A stretch of 64,000 nt of DNA from Peterkaempfera bronchialis (GTDB lineage: Bacteria; Actinomycetota; Actinomycetes; Streptomycetales; Streptomycetaceae), in NCBI RefSeq assembly GCF_003258605.2, contig NZ_CP031264.1, positions 2,046,001-2,110,000 on the forward strand, given 5' to 3'. Every line of letters begins with the position of its first letter. Positions within the stretch are counted from its first letter, which is position 1. The translations under genes and the position numbers were made by a program. Under the pieces are notes generated by a model. It saw only the letters and a program-made list of their open reading frames with translations, ran no database searches and was not told where the DNA came from. Positions 1 through 8,804 of this stretch are shown here, piece after piece.

Positions 1-925
1 CCTTGTCGCCGTCCAGCGGCTCGCTGTGCGCGGTGCCGACGCCGAAGAACGACTCCACGGCGGCCAGCGCCAGCGCGGCGTTCTGCGCCTGGTGGGCGCC
101 GTGCAGCGGCAGGAAGAGGTCCTCGTAGGTGTGGCCGCCCAGGCCGCGCAGGGTGACCAGCTGGCCGCCGACCGCCAGGTCGCGGCGGACCACGCCGAAC
201 TCCATGCCCTCGCGGGCCACGGTGGCGTTCACCTCCACGGCGCGGCGCAGGATGGCCTCGGCGGCGTCCAGCGGCTGCTGGGCGACGACGGCGAGGGCGC
301 CCTCCTTGATGATCCCGGCCTTCTCCACCGCGATCCGGCCGGGGGTGTCGCCCAGCTTGTCGGTGTGGTCCAGGCCGATGGGGGTGATCACGGAGACGGC
401 GGCGTCGATGACATTGGTGGCGTCCCAGGACCCGCCCATGCCGACCTCGACCACGGCGACGTCCACCGGTGCGTCCGCGAAGGCCGCGTACGCCATGGCG
501 GTCAGCACCTCGAAGAAGGAGAGTGGGATGGGCTGCGACTGGTCGACCATGGAGACATAGGGGGCGATGTCGCGGTAGGCCTCCACGAACCGGTCCTCGG
601 AGATCGGCTCCCCGTCCAGGCTGATCCGCTCGGTGATGGACTCCACATGCGGGCTGGTGTAGCGGCCGGTGCGCAGGTCGAAGGTGCGCAGCAGCTGCTC
701 GACCATGCGGGCGGTGGAGGTCTTGCCGTTGGTGCCGGTGATGTGGATCGCCGGGTAGGACCGCTGCGGCTGGCCGAGGATGTCCACCAGCGCCGCGATG
801 CGGTCCAGCGAGGGCTCGAGTCTGTTCTCCGGCCAGCGCCGCGCCAGCTCGGCCTCCACCTCCCGCAGCCCGGTTTGGAGATCGTCGGCGGAGGGGGTCG
901 AGGACTGGCGGGGTGCTTTGCTCAC
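1..925 (-). CDS. folC: Folylpolyglutamate synthase / dihydrofolate synthase (3' end outside window)
   Basis: This ligase adds glutamate to folates, or to dihydropteroate in the dihydrofolate synthase reaction, using ATP in the cytoplasm. The minus-strand frame runs open from a GTG at 925 to the window edge, about 308 residues of a family usually near 450-500. The Mur-ligase P-loop HITGTNGKTSTARM is visible at about residue 56, and later the conserved stretch GNDATNVIDA-like and ITPIGLDHT. The start is the only good initiation codon before the P-loop. It diverges from the Lrp-type gene at 1026 with 100 bases between. In many Gram-positive genomes folC directly follows valS; here valS lies 8 kb away. 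Identity is secure; only the C-terminal part is unseen. Confidence 0.93.
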   Translation of the reverse strand, partial: MSKAPRQSSTPSADDLQTGLREVEAELARRWPENRLEPSLDRIAALVDILGQPQRSYPAIHITGTNGKTSTARMVEQLLRTFDLRTGRYTSPHVESITERISLDGEPISEDRFVEAYRDIAPYVSMVDQSQPIPLSFFEVLTAMAYAAFADAPVDVAVVEVGMGGSWDATNVIDAAVSVITPIGLDHTDKLGDTPGRIAVEKAGIIKEGALAVVAQQPLDAAEAILRRAVEVNATVAREGMEFGVVRRDLAVGGQLVTLRGLGGHTYEDLFLPLHGAHQAQNAALALAAVESFFGVGTAHSEPLDGDK

Positions 926-1025
926 GGGTCAAGTCTACGAAGCGCCGGAGGCCGTTCCGTACGGGCCCGCCGAGCATGGGCGGCCCGGCTGGAGTCGCGG
1001 CATCCCGGCCGACGATACTGGCCGG

Positions 1026-2060
1026 GTGAAGGCAGCCGATGTGACCGTGGACGACCTCGACCGGCGCATCGTCGCCGCCCTCCAGATCGACGGCCGGGCC
1101 TCCTGGCGCCGGATCGCCTCCGCGCTCGGCGAGCCGGAACGCACGGTGGCGCGGCGCGGGGCGCGGCTGCTGGAGGCCGGACTGGTCACCGTGACCGGGC
1201 TGATCAGCCGGGGCGAGACGGTGATCGTCCGGCTCCAGTGCCGGCCGGGCACCGTCCGGGACGCGGCGGTGGCCACCGCGCTGCGGGGCGACACCGTCTT
1301 CAGTTATGTGCTGGCCGGGCCGCTGGACTGCGTCGCCGAGGTGCAGTGCCCGCCGGAGCAGCTGGCCCGCTTCATGCTGGACGAGCTGCCGGCGCTGCCG
1401 GGGATCGCGGTGCAGCATGTGTCGCCGGTGCTGCGGTACTTCCGTACGGTCCACGAATGGCACCCGGGCATCCTGGACGCGGCGGAGACCGCCGCCCTCT
1501 CCCGGTTCCCCGCCCCGCCGGAGGGGGTCTCGGCGCCGGTCGAGGAGCTCGGCCCGGAGGAGTGGCGGATCCTGGAGGCGCTGGCCGAGGACGGCCGCCG
1601 GACACACGAGGAGCTGGCCGCCCTGGCGGGCGTCTCGGAGGCGACCGCCCGGCGGCGGGTGGAGTCGCTGTCGCGCAGCGGCCGGATCAGCATCCGGGCC
1701 TCGGTGGAGCCGGCGCTGCTGGGGCTGCCGGTGGAGGCGCTGCTCTGGATCCGGACCCGGCCGGACGAGGTCGCGGGGGTGGGGCGGCTGCTGCTGGAGT
1801 CGCCGCTGGTGCGGTATGCGGCGGAGGTGATGGGCGAGTACCAGCTGCTGGTGGACGTCACCCAGCCGTCCAAGGAGGCGCTGCACCGCTTTCTGAGTAC
1901 CGAGCCGTGGGTGCGGAAGGCCGAGGCGGTGCAGTCGAGCCTGGTCGTGGAGGCATGGAAGCGCAGCGCCGCCCCCACCCCGCTGCTGCGCGAGCGCCTC
2001 GCCCAACAGCGGAGCGGCACCGACGACCTGACCTCGGCCGGGGGCGTCGGAGCGCGCTGA
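1026..2060 (+). CDS. Two-headed Lrp/AsnC family transcriptional regulator
   Basis: A cytoplasmic DNA-binding protein of about 344 residues, twice the usual Lrp length. Residues 7-65 form an AsnC-type helix-turn-helix (DDLDRRIVAALQIDGRASW and following), then an effector-binding RAM-like half. From about residue 175 the plan repeats (EEWRILEALAEDGRR and following, then a second RAM-like half). Each half has diverged, so this is an old duplication. The GTG at 1026 was chosen because it sits just before the first helix-turn-helix; the open frame extends upstream only through folC sequence. It is divergent from folC and convergent with the carboxyltransferase gene. Its ligand and targets are unknown; the CoA-transferase/amidase cluster next door is a reasonable guess. 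A second protein of the same architecture is at 51533. Confidence 0.85.
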   Translation: MKAADVTVDDLDRRIVAALQIDGRASWRRIASALGEPERTVARRGARLLEAGLVTVTGLISRGETVIVRLQCRPGTVRDAAVATALRGDTVFSYVLAGPLDCVAEVQCPPEQLARFMLDELPALPGIAVQHVSPVLRYFRTVHEWHPGILDAAETAALSRFPAPPEGVSAPVEELGPEEWRILEALAEDGRRTHEELAALAGVSEATARRRVESLSRSGRISIRASVEPALLGLPVEALLWIRTRPDEVAGVGRLLLESPLVRYAAEVMGEYQLLVDVTQPSKEALHRFLSTEPWVRKAEAVQSSLVVEAWKRSAAPTPLLRERLAQQRSGTDDLTSAGGVGAR

Positions 2061-2133
2061 GCCTCCGGCCGCCTGGGGTCAGCCGTGACACCGGGCGGGC
2101 TGCGAGCCGTGTGGTGGGGGTCTGGGCTCGGCC

Positions 2134-2303
2134 GGGGGTCGCGGTGCACTGAGTCCCCCGTCGACCGGGGGCCAGCCCCGCAGGGCCGCGGGGCGGTAGC
2201 AGTCCAGGCTGGGCGGCGAGTCAGGTGGGCGGGGCGGAGGGGTCGCAGCGCACTGAGCCCCCCGCCGTCCGGGGGTCGGCCCCGCAGGGGTGCGGGGCGT
2301 CAG
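2134..2303. repeat. Duplicated intergenic element, two ~67-bp copies
   Basis: The 313 bases between the regulator (stop 2060) and the carboxyltransferase (stop 2374) contain no gene. They hold two related copies of a GC-rich element, at about 2134-2200 and 2237-2303. Both contain GTGCACTGAG or GCGCACTGAG, then CCCCCG...CGGGGG and AGCCCCGCAGGG or GGCCCCGCAGGGG followed by GCGGGGCG. The second half of each copy can fold into a hairpin. Elements with a CCCCGCAGGGG-like core occur commonly between Streptomyces genes, so this is probably a dispersed repeat that also ends transcription from the two convergent genes. Confidence 0.55.
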
Positions 2304-2373
2304 CGCACCGGGCGGGCGGCGAACCGCGCGGCTGGGGGCTGGGCTCGGGTGGGGGTGTTGCGGCCGCTGGGGG

Positions 2374-3948
2374 TCAGGGCTGGATGGGGCGGTAGCGGTT
2401 GAGGCGGGCGGCGAGTCGGGTGGCGGGGGCGGCGGCGGACTGGGCCAGCAGCTCCGCTTCGAGGGCGGCGGCGGTGCGGCGGAGGAAGGCGGGGCCTTCG
2501 GCGGCGGCGTCCGGCTGCTCGGGGAGGATCCGGTCGACGATGCCGCCGCGCAGCAGGTCGGCCGCGCCGACGCCCTGGTCGGCGGCGAGCTGCGGGGAGT
2601 GGTCGGCGGTGCGGTACAGGATGGCCGAGGCCCCCTCGGGAGGCAGCGGGGCGAGCCAGCCGTGCTGGGCGGCGAGGATCCGGTCGGCGGGGAGCAGCGC
2701 CAGGGCTGCGCCGCCGGCGCCTTCGCCGAGCAGCAGGGCGACGGTGGGGACCGGAAGGGCCGTCAGGTCAGCGAGGCAGTGCGCGATCTCGGCGGCCAGT
2801 CCGCCCTCCTCGGCGTGCACGCTGAGGTCGGCGCCATGGGTGTCGATCACCGTCAGCAGCGGCAGCCGCAGTTCGGCGGCGAGCCGCATGCCGCGCCGGG
2901 CGGTGCGCAGGCCGCCGGGGCCGACCGGCCCTGCGGTGGCGGCGCGGTCGCGGTCGTGGCCGACGACGACGCAGCGGGCGTCCCCGAAGCGGGCCAGGGC
3001 GAGGCGCAGTGCGTCGTCCCGTTCGCCGGCGGCGGTGCCGCTGAGCGGGACGACGGTGGCGGCCTGCCCGAGCAGGGCGGAGAGGCCGGGGCGCCGGGGG
3101 TCGCGGGAGCGCTGGACCGCCTGCCAGGCGGTGGGCGGCGCAGTCACGGGGGCTGGGTCGGCGGGTGGGTCGGCGGGTGGGTCGGCGGGTGGGTCGGCGG
3201 GTGGGTCGGCGGGTGGGTCGGCCGGGGCCGGGGCGGTCCGCCGGGGCGGCAGCAGGACGTCGAGGACGTCCAGCAGGGCGCCGCGCAGCCGGTCGGTCGG
3301 CAGGACGGCGTCGACCAGGCCCCGGCGGTGCAGGTTCTCCGCCTGCTGGACGCCCGGCGGGAAGTCCTCGCCGTGCAGTTCGCGGTGGACCCGGGGTCCG
3401 AGGAAGCCGACCAGGGCGCCCGGTTCGGCGCTGGTGAGGTGCCCGAGCGACCCCCAGGAGGCAAGCACGCCGCCGGTGGTGGGGTGGCGCAGGTGGACGA
3501 GGTAGGGCAGGCCGGCGGCCTTGTGGGCGCGTACGGCGGCGGCGACCCTGACCATCTGGACGAAGGCCCCGGTGCCCTCCTGCATACGGGTGCCGCCGGA
3601 GACGGGTGAGGCGAGCAGCGGCAGCCGTTCTGCGGTGGCCCGTTCGACGGCGCGGACCAGGCGTTCGGCGGCGTCGGCGCCGACCGACCCGGCGAGGAAG
3701 GCGAACTCGCCGAGGGCGAGGGCGACGCGGTGCCCGCCGGCCCGTCCCTCGCCGGTGACCACGGCCTCGTCCACGCCGCTGCGGTCGCGGGCGCGGGCCA
3801 GCGTGTCGGCGTACGGGCCGGTGGCCGGGCGGTGCGCGGGCGGGGTGTCCCAGCTGCGGAAGGTGCCGGGGTCCAGGATGCGGCGGGCCAGCTCCCAGGA
3901 GTCGGGGGCGGGGGGTGCCTGGAGGGCGGGGGCGGCGGCGGGGGTCAC
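2374..3948 (-). CDS. Fused acyl-CoA carboxyltransferase (beta-like + alpha-like halves)
   Basis: A 524-residue protein joining the two halves of an acetyl-CoA-carboxylase-type carboxyltransferase, which moves a carboxyl group between carboxybiotin and an acyl-CoA. The N-terminal half carries SGGTRMQEG (SGGARMQE in AccD). The C-terminal half carries TVIDTHGAD, GEGAGGAALALLPADRIL and PPEGASAILYR, matching AccA. The halves are joined by a Pro-Ala-Asp-Pro repeat linker. The N-terminal four-cysteine zinc ribbon of bacterial AccD is absent. The GTG at 3948 overlaps the CoA-transferase stop in a GTGA, so the two are translationally coupled. No biotin carrier or biotin carboxylase gene is nearby, so it would need partners from elsewhere, or acts as a decarboxylase-type transferase. 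Confidence 0.82.
   Translation of the reverse strand: MTPAAAPALQAPPAPDSWELARRILDPGTFRSWDTPPAHRPATGPYADTLARARDRSGVDEAVVTGEGRAGGHRVALALGEFAFLAGSVGADAAERLVRAVERATAERLPLLASPVSGGTRMQEGTGAFVQMVRVAAAVRAHKAAGLPYLVHLRHPTTGGVLASWGSLGHLTSAEPGALVGFLGPRVHRELHGEDFPPGVQQAENLHRRGLVDAVLPTDRLRGALLDVLDVLLPPRRTAPAPADPPADPPADPPADPPADPPADPAPVTAPPTAWQAVQRSRDPRRPGLSALLGQAATVVPLSGTAAGERDDALRLALARFGDARCVVVGHDRDRAATAGPVGPGGLRTARRGMRLAAELRLPLLTVIDTHGADLSVHAEEGGLAAEIAHCLADLTALPVPTVALLLGEGAGGAALALLPADRILAAQHGWLAPLPPEGASAILYRTADHSPQLAADQGVGAADLLRGGIVDRILPEQPDAAAEGPAFLRRTAAALEAELLAQSAAAPATRLAARLNRYRPIQP
3155..3220 (-). repeat. 12-bp in-frame tandem repeat in carboxyltransferase linker
   Basis: Five exact copies of GGGTCGGCGGGT run from 3155 to 3214, followed by a partial copy. 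On the coding strand they give repeated Pro-Pro-Ala-Asp. The 12-base unit keeps frame, so copy number can change by slippage and alter only the length of the linker between the two catalytic halves. Confidence 0.9.
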
Positions 3949-5192
3949 CGGGTGGCCCCTGCGGCGGCTGGGTGGCGGTCGGCGGGCGGTTCGGGGGCCG
4001 TGTCCGGGGAGCCGAGCCCCTCGACCTCGTCCAGCCAGGCGCGTACCGAGGCGTTGTGCTGGCCGAGGGTGGGCGGCGGGTCGTGGCGGGTGCGGCCGCC
4101 GTCGTCGAACCGCCAGGGGGTGCCGGGCAGTTCGATCGGGCCGAGGACGGGGTGGTCGACCTGCACGATCAGCCCCTGGGCGCGGGTCTGCTCCCAGGCG
4201 TACACCTCGTCGATGGTGCGGACCCGGCCGACCGGGACCCCGGCGGCGTCCAGCCGGGCCAGCCAGTCGGCGGCGGGGGCGGTGGCGAAGACCTGCTCCA
4301 GTTCGCGGGCGAGCCGCACCCGGTTGCGGACCCGGTCGGCGTTGGTGGCGTAGCGGGGGTCGGCCGGGTCCAGACCGGTGACGGCGGCGACCGAGCGCCA
4401 CAGCGACTCGCTGCCGGCGGAGAGCTGGATGTCGCCGTCGGCGCAGTGGAAGAGGCCGTACGGCGCGATGGAGGGGTGCTGGTTGCCCTCGGCGACGGGG
4501 ACCTCGCGGGCGACCGTCCAGCGGGTGCCCTGGAAGCTGTGGATGCCGATCAGGGAGGAGAGCAGCGAGGTGCGGACGGTGCGGCCGCGGCCGGTGGAGC
4601 GGCGCTCCAGCAGGGCGGCGAGGACGGCCTGCACCCCGAAGATCCCGGCCAGCAGGTCGGCTATGGGGGTGCCGACCTTGAGCGGGGCGCCGGGTGTGCC
4701 GGTGATGGACATCAGCCCGGCCTCGCCCTGGGCGATCTGGTCGTAGCCGGCCCGGCCGCCCTCGGGGCCGTCGGGGCCGAAGCCGCTGATGGAGAGGATC
4801 ACCAGGCGGGGGTTGAGTTCCCGCAGCCGCTCCTCGGGGAAGCCCAGCCGGTCCATGACGCCGGGCCGGAAGTTCTCGATCAGCACATCGGCCTGCCGGA
4901 CCAGCCGGGCTACCAGGGCGCGGCCCTCCTCGGACTTCAGGTCGGCGGTGACGGACTCCTTGTTGCGGTTGCAGGCGAGGAAGTACGTCGACTCGCGGGC
5001 GTCCTCGGGGCCCACGAAGGGCGGGCCCCAGCCCCGGGTGTCGTCGCCGCGCCCGGGCGCCTCCACCTTGACCACCCGGGCGCCGAGGTCGCCGAGCATC
5101 ATTCCGGCGTGCGGACCGGCCAGGGCCCGGGAGAGGTCCAGGACCAGATGGCCGTGGAGCGGTCCCCGGCCGGGCTGCTGGCTGTCGGACAT
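3945..5192 (-). CDS. CaiB/BaiF family CoA-transferase
   Basis: A 415-residue family III CoA-transferase, the family of formyl-CoA:oxalate and carnitine CoA-transferases, which move CoA between acyl groups without a free intermediate. The start MSDSQQPGRG leads into HLVLDLSRALAGPHAGMMLG and VVKVEAPGRGDDTRGW, the typical CoA-binding Rossmann opening. The catalytic aspartate is D151 in GYDQIAQGEAG. Length and motif order fit a full enzyme. It is first in a two-gene unit with the carboxyltransferase (4-base overlap). It diverges from an amidase across a 335-base region. The acyl substrate cannot be read from sequence. Confidence 0.9.
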   Translation of the reverse strand: MSDSQQPGRGPLHGHLVLDLSRALAGPHAGMMLGDLGARVVKVEAPGRGDDTRGWGPPFVGPEDARESTYFLACNRNKESVTADLKSEEGRALVARLVRQADVLIENFRPGVMDRLGFPEERLRELNPRLVILSISGFGPDGPEGGRAGYDQIAQGEAGLMSITGTPGAPLKVGTPIADLLAGIFGVQAVLAALLERRSTGRGRTVRTSLLSSLIGIHSFQGTRWTVAREVPVAEGNQHPSIAPYGLFHCADGDIQLSAGSESLWRSVAAVTGLDPADPRYATNADRVRNRVRLARELEQVFATAPAADWLARLDAAGVPVGRVRTIDEVYAWEQTRAQGLIVQVDHPVLGPIELPGTPWRFDDGGRTRHDPPPTLGQHNASVRAWLDEVEGLGSPDTAPEPPADRHPAAAGATR

Positions 5193-5527
5193 GCGTCCTC
5201 CTGATGCGCTGTGGCTGAAACATTCACGAGCGAATCACATGAGGCTGAATTCGTCCAGAAGTCATCTGTTGGACGCCAGATCCTTCCGGACTTCGCAACG
5301 CCGGACACACCGTCGCTGAGCTGCGGCGACGGCCGGGCACACAGGACCGTTCACCCGCTCGGCCCATGGCGACCGGAAAGTTCACTTGACTGGATGCATT
5401 GACTGAAACCGTCACGCCCTCGCATGATGGGGCCCACGTCACCCCCGGCCCGGCGCCCTGTCCCCCCGTGCCCGGCCCCGTGCCGCACACCCCGCCCCAC
5501 CCCGACCCACCGCGCCCCTGGACGGCC
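5193..5527. promoter_or_regulatory. Divergent intergenic region, CoA-transferase / amidase
   Basis: This gene-free stretch of 335 bases must carry the promoters of both units. It is clearly lower in GC between about 5210 and 5300 than its surroundings. Two short inverted repeats are visible near the CoA-transferase start: ATTC-N6-GAAT at 5222-5235 and ATCTG-N8-CAGAT at 5264-5281. Either could be an operator. The amidase frame is open back to 5399, but that extension is proline-rich and unlike the family, so I treat 5399-5527 as untranslated. Confidence 0.4.
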
Positions 5528-6973
5528 ATGACCGACGACATCTGCCATCTCGACGCCACCGACCTCGCGGCCCGCATCCGCCGCCGCGAGCTCTCCTCAC
5601 GCGAGGTGGTCCAGGCCCACCTGGACCGGATCGCGCAGGCCAACGGCGCGGTCAACGCGATCGTCACCCTCGACCCGGAGGGCGCCCTCACGGCCGCCGC
5701 CGCAGCCGACGAGCGCACCGCGCACGGCGAGCCGCTGGGCCCGCTGCACGGCCTGCCGATCGCCCACAAGGACACCCACCTCACCCGGGGCATGCGCACC
5801 ACGCACGGCTCGCCGCTCTTCGCCGACCACATCCCGGACCAGGACGAACTGCTGGTCCAGCGGATCGCCGCCGCCGGGGCGATCCGGATCGGCAAGACCA
5901 ACGTCCCCGAGTTCGCCGCCGGGTCGCACACCTTCAACCCGCTCTTCGGCGCCACCCGCAACCCGTACGCCCTGGACCGGTCGGCCGGCGGCAGCAGCGG
6001 CGGCGCGGCAGCCGCCCTGGCCGCCGGGATGCAGCCGCTCGCCGACGGCAGCGACATGGGCGGCTCGCTCCGCAACCCCGCCTCGTTCTGCAATGTGGTC
6101 GGCCTGCGCCCCACCCCCGGCCGGGTCCCCTCCCTCCCGGCGGCCAACGCCTGGGAGACCCTCGCGGTGGCCGGGCCGATGGGCCGCACCGTCGCCGACA
6201 CCGCGCTGCTGCTCTCCGTGATGGCCGGCCCCGACGACCGCTGCCCGATCGCGCTGGACGAGCCCGGCTCGGCCTTCCGCTCCCCCGGCGCCGCCGACCT
6301 CTCCGGCCTGCGGATCGCCTGGGCGCCGGACCTCGGCGGGCGGGTCCCCGTCGACCCCGAGGTGCTGGCCGTACTGGAACCCCAGCTCAAGGTCTTCGAG
6401 CAGCTCGGCGGCCGGATCGAACCCGCCTGCCCCGACCTCGACGGCGCCGACGAGGCATTCCGCACCCTGCGCGCCCAGGAGTTCGACCTGGGCCTCGGCC
6501 CGCTGCTCGACGCCCACCCCGGTGCCCTCAAGCCGAGCGTGGTCTGGAACATCGAGGAGGGCCGGCGGCTCAGCGGCGGTGACATCGCCCGCGCCCACGC
6601 CGCGCGCACCCGGCTGCACCTCGCCGCCACCGGCTTCTTCGACGCCTACGACGTGCTGCTCGCCCCGGTCAGCCAGGTCGTCCCCTTCCCGGTGGAGCTG
6701 GAGTACCCCACCGAGATCGCCGGGCAGCGGCTGCACACCTACCTCGACTGGATGCGCTCCGCCTACCTGGTCTCCGTCCTCGGCGGCCCCGCCCTGTCCG
6801 TACCGGCCGGCTTCACCCCCGAGGGCCTGCCGGTGGGCCTCCAGATCATCGCCCGGCCGCGCGCCGAGCTGACCGTGCTGCGGGTCGGCGCCGCCTATGA
6901 AGCGGCCACCCGGCACGGGCGGCGGCGCCCGGACCTGCCCCCGATCCCCCTCACCACCCCCCTCGCCGGCTGA
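5528..6973 (+). CDS. Amidase-signature family hydrolase
   Basis: A 481-residue cytoplasmic amidase that splits a carboxamide to acid and ammonia through a Ser-cisSer-Lys triad. The residues are K81 (in IAHKDTHLT), S156 (in GGSSGG) and S180 (in DGSDMGGSLRNPASF), with the usual 24-residue gap between the serines. The ATG at 5528 was chosen because family homology begins right after it. It is 12 bases ahead of the DUF3311 gene, which is fused by ATGA overlap to a symporter gene. This suggests the symporter brings in the amide, or a related organic acid. Substrate unknown. Confidence 0.92.
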   Translation: MTDDICHLDATDLAARIRRRELSSREVVQAHLDRIAQANGAVNAIVTLDPEGALTAAAAADERTAHGEPLGPLHGLPIAHKDTHLTRGMRTTHGSPLFADHIPDQDELLVQRIAAAGAIRIGKTNVPEFAAGSHTFNPLFGATRNPYALDRSAGGSSGGAAAALAAGMQPLADGSDMGGSLRNPASFCNVVGLRPTPGRVPSLPAANAWETLAVAGPMGRTVADTALLLSVMAGPDDRCPIALDEPGSAFRSPGAADLSGLRIAWAPDLGGRVPVDPEVLAVLEPQLKVFEQLGGRIEPACPDLDGADEAFRTLRAQEFDLGLGPLLDAHPGALKPSVVWNIEEGRRLSGGDIARAHAARTRLHLAATGFFDAYDVLLAPVSQVVPFPVELEYPTEIAGQRLHTYLDWMRSAYLVSVLGGPALSVPAGFTPEGLPVGLQIIARPRAELTVLRVGAAYEAATRHGRRRPDLPPIPLTTPLAG

Positions 6974-6985
6974 TTGGGAACCGCC

Positions 6986-7270
6986 ATGAGAAAGCGGCAT
7001 CTCGCCTGGGCCTCGGTGCCCGTGCTCGGCTTTCTGAGCACCCCCTACCTTCCCTTCGTCAACGGTCCCCACCTGTGGTTCGGCCTGCCCTCGGTGGTCG
7101 TCTGGGCGGTGCTGTGGACCATCGGCACCACCGTCGCGCTCGCCGCCGTGGAACGCTCCGCCGTCCGCGCCGGCATCGACGAGGACGACGCCCTGGACGA
7201 CGCCCCGGACGACGTCCCGGGCAGCGCCCAGCCGGACGCACCCACCGACCGAGCGGAGGCCCTCCGATGA
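6986..7270 (+). CDS. DUF3311 small membrane protein
   Basis: A 94-residue protein with two hydrophobic stretches (about residues 8-25 and 33-55) and a highly acidic tail rich in Asp. The opening RKRHLAWASVPVLGFLSTPYLPFVN and the motif HLWFGLPSVVVWAVLWT resemble DUF3311 proteins, which are commonly encoded directly upstream of sodium:solute symporters. The ATG at 6986 follows a GGGAA element; the in-frame TTG at 6974 is less likely. Its stop overlaps the symporter ATG. Probably a small accessory subunit of the transporter. Confidence 0.82.
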   Translation: MRKRHLAWASVPVLGFLSTPYLPFVNGPHLWFGLPSVVVWAVLWTIGTTVALAAVERSAVRAGIDEDDALDDAPDDVPGSAQPDAPTDRAEALR

Positions 7271-8748
7271 GCAGCACCCTCGCCATCTCCCTGGTCGGCA
7301 TGGTCCTCATCGCCGGCCTCGGCTTCCTCGGCCGCCGCCAGCCGGCCCGCGAACTCAGCGAGTGGACCGTCGGCGGACGCCGCTTCTCCACCGCCACCAC
7401 CTGGTTCCTCCAGGCCGGGGAGTCCTTCACCACCTTCAGCTTCCTCGGCCTGGCCGGCCTGGCCTTCGGCGGCGGCGTCGCCGCCACCTATGCGCTCGGC
7501 TATCTGGCGATGTCGCTGATCGGCATGTACTTCATCGGCCCCCGCACCTGGCGGCTGGGCCGCGACCACGGCTACCTCACCCAGGCCGACTTCTTCACCG
7601 ACCGCTACCGCAGCCCGCTGCTGGGCAAGGTCGTGGCCCTGGTCGGCGCCGTCTTCCTGCTCCCGTACCTGCAACTGCAGATCACCGGGCTGGGCCTGAT
7701 CGTCCAGCTGGCCACCGGCAGCAGGAACGGCAGCCATCTGAGCATGGTGGTGGCCACCGTGCTCACCGTCGCCTTCGTCCTCTGGTCCGGCATCCGGGGC
7801 ATCGCCAAGGTCGCCTACCTCAAGGACATCCTGATGGTGGTCGCCCTGGTGGTCCTGCTGATCGCCGTACCGGCCACGCTGACCGGCGGCATCGGGCACC
7901 TCTTCCACACCATCCAGCAGAGCCACGCCGGGCTGCTCACCATCCACTCCGGCGACTACGACCGCACCTGGTTCACCACAGCCATGCTGATCAGCGGCAT
8001 CGGCTCCGGCCTCAACACCATGCCGCACCTGTGGCCGCCGGTGCTCTCCGCCCGCAGCGGCCGGGCGCTGCGCTCCAACTACGTCTGGCTGCCGCTGTAC
8101 CAGGTGGCGCTGGCCATCCCGGTCATCATCGGCTTCGTCGGGGTGCTCTCGCTCTCCCCGGACACCCCCGGCAACGGCGTCCTGCTGACCCTCAGCCACC
8201 AGGCGCTGCCCGGCTGGGTGGTGGGCGTGATCGCGGTGGCCGCCGCCGCTGCCGCGATGGTGCCCTCCGCCGCCATCGTGATGGGCATCTCCACCCTGGT
8301 CTCGCACAACCTGCTGCCCAGCCGCAGCGAGCGGGCCCGGCTGCGCACCAACCACCTCTGCGTGGTGGGCGCTTCCGGCCTGGCACTCATCCTCGGCATC
8401 GCCCGGCCCGACCTGCTGGCCAACCTGCTGCTGCTCACCTACGGCGGCCTCTCCCAGCTCGCCCCGGCGACCGTACTGGCGCTCGGCCGGCGCACCCGGC
8501 TGGGCGCCGTGCCCGCCCTGCTCGGCATCGTGACCGGGGTGGCCGTGCTCGGCTGGCTCACCTTCGGCGGGGTGGACATCGGCACCGTCGACGCCGGGCT
8601 GATCGCGATGGTGCCCAACCTCGCGGTGAGCGCCGTGGCGCAGCTGCTGCTCCGCCGCCGGAGCGGCGCCACCGCCGACCGGGAGGCGCCCGCGCCGGTG
8701 CACCGGCCCGCCGACGCCGGGGCGGCGGTGGGCTCGGCCGCGCACTGA
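7267..8748 (+). CDS. Sodium:solute symporter (SSS) family transporter
   Basis: A 493-residue integral membrane protein with about 13 hydrophobic segments, of the family of PutP and PanF, which import small solutes with sodium. SEWTVGGRRFSTATTWFLQAGESFTTFSFLGL near the N-terminus is the usual TM2 region, and later segments such as GIGSGLNTMPHLWPPVLSAR fit the core. The ATG at 7267 overlaps the DUF3311 stop (ATGA). Together with the upstream amidase this is a three-gene transport and hydrolysis unit closed by a terminator at 8765. Confidence 0.92.
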   Translation: MSSTLAISLVGMVLIAGLGFLGRRQPARELSEWTVGGRRFSTATTWFLQAGESFTTFSFLGLAGLAFGGGVAATYALGYLAMSLIGMYFIGPRTWRLGRDHGYLTQADFFTDRYRSPLLGKVVALVGAVFLLPYLQLQITGLGLIVQLATGSRNGSHLSMVVATVLTVAFVLWSGIRGIAKVAYLKDILMVVALVVLLIAVPATLTGGIGHLFHTIQQSHAGLLTIHSGDYDRTWFTTAMLISGIGSGLNTMPHLWPPVLSARSGRALRSNYVWLPLYQVALAIPVIIGFVGVLSLSPDTPGNGVLLTLSHQALPGWVVGVIAVAAAAAAMVPSAAIVMGISTLVSHNLLPSRSERARLRTNHLCVVGASGLALILGIARPDLLANLLLLTYGGLSQLAPATVLALGRRTRLGAVPALLGIVTGVAVLGWLTFGGVDIGTVDAGLIAMVPNLAVSAVAQLLLRRRSGATADREAPAPVHRPADAGAAVGSAAH

Positions 8749-8764
8749 CCACTGCCGTGACACC

Positions 8765-8804
8765 GGCGAGGCCCGGCACCCCCGAGGGGGTACCGGGCCT
8801 CGCC
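8765..8804. terminator. Bidirectional terminator, symporter / valS
   Basis: A perfect 12-bp stem GGCGAGGCCCGG / CCGGGCCTCGCC encloses a second CCCCC/GGGGG pairing. It lies 16 bases after the symporter stop and 17 before the valS stop, so it serves both convergent genes. Confidence 0.85.

Noticed and set aside
26-2152. Long plus-strand open frame opposite folC and across the Lrp gene
   Set aside because: It is a shadow of folC and another frame of the regulator; the peptide is dominated by Gly, Arg and Ala with no family match.
3949-5223. Upstream extension of the carboxyltransferase frame through the CoA-transferase gene
   Set aside because: The extension is Arg/Pro-rich shadow sequence; the CoA-transferase reads well in another frame, and the GTGA overlap gives a natural start at 3948.
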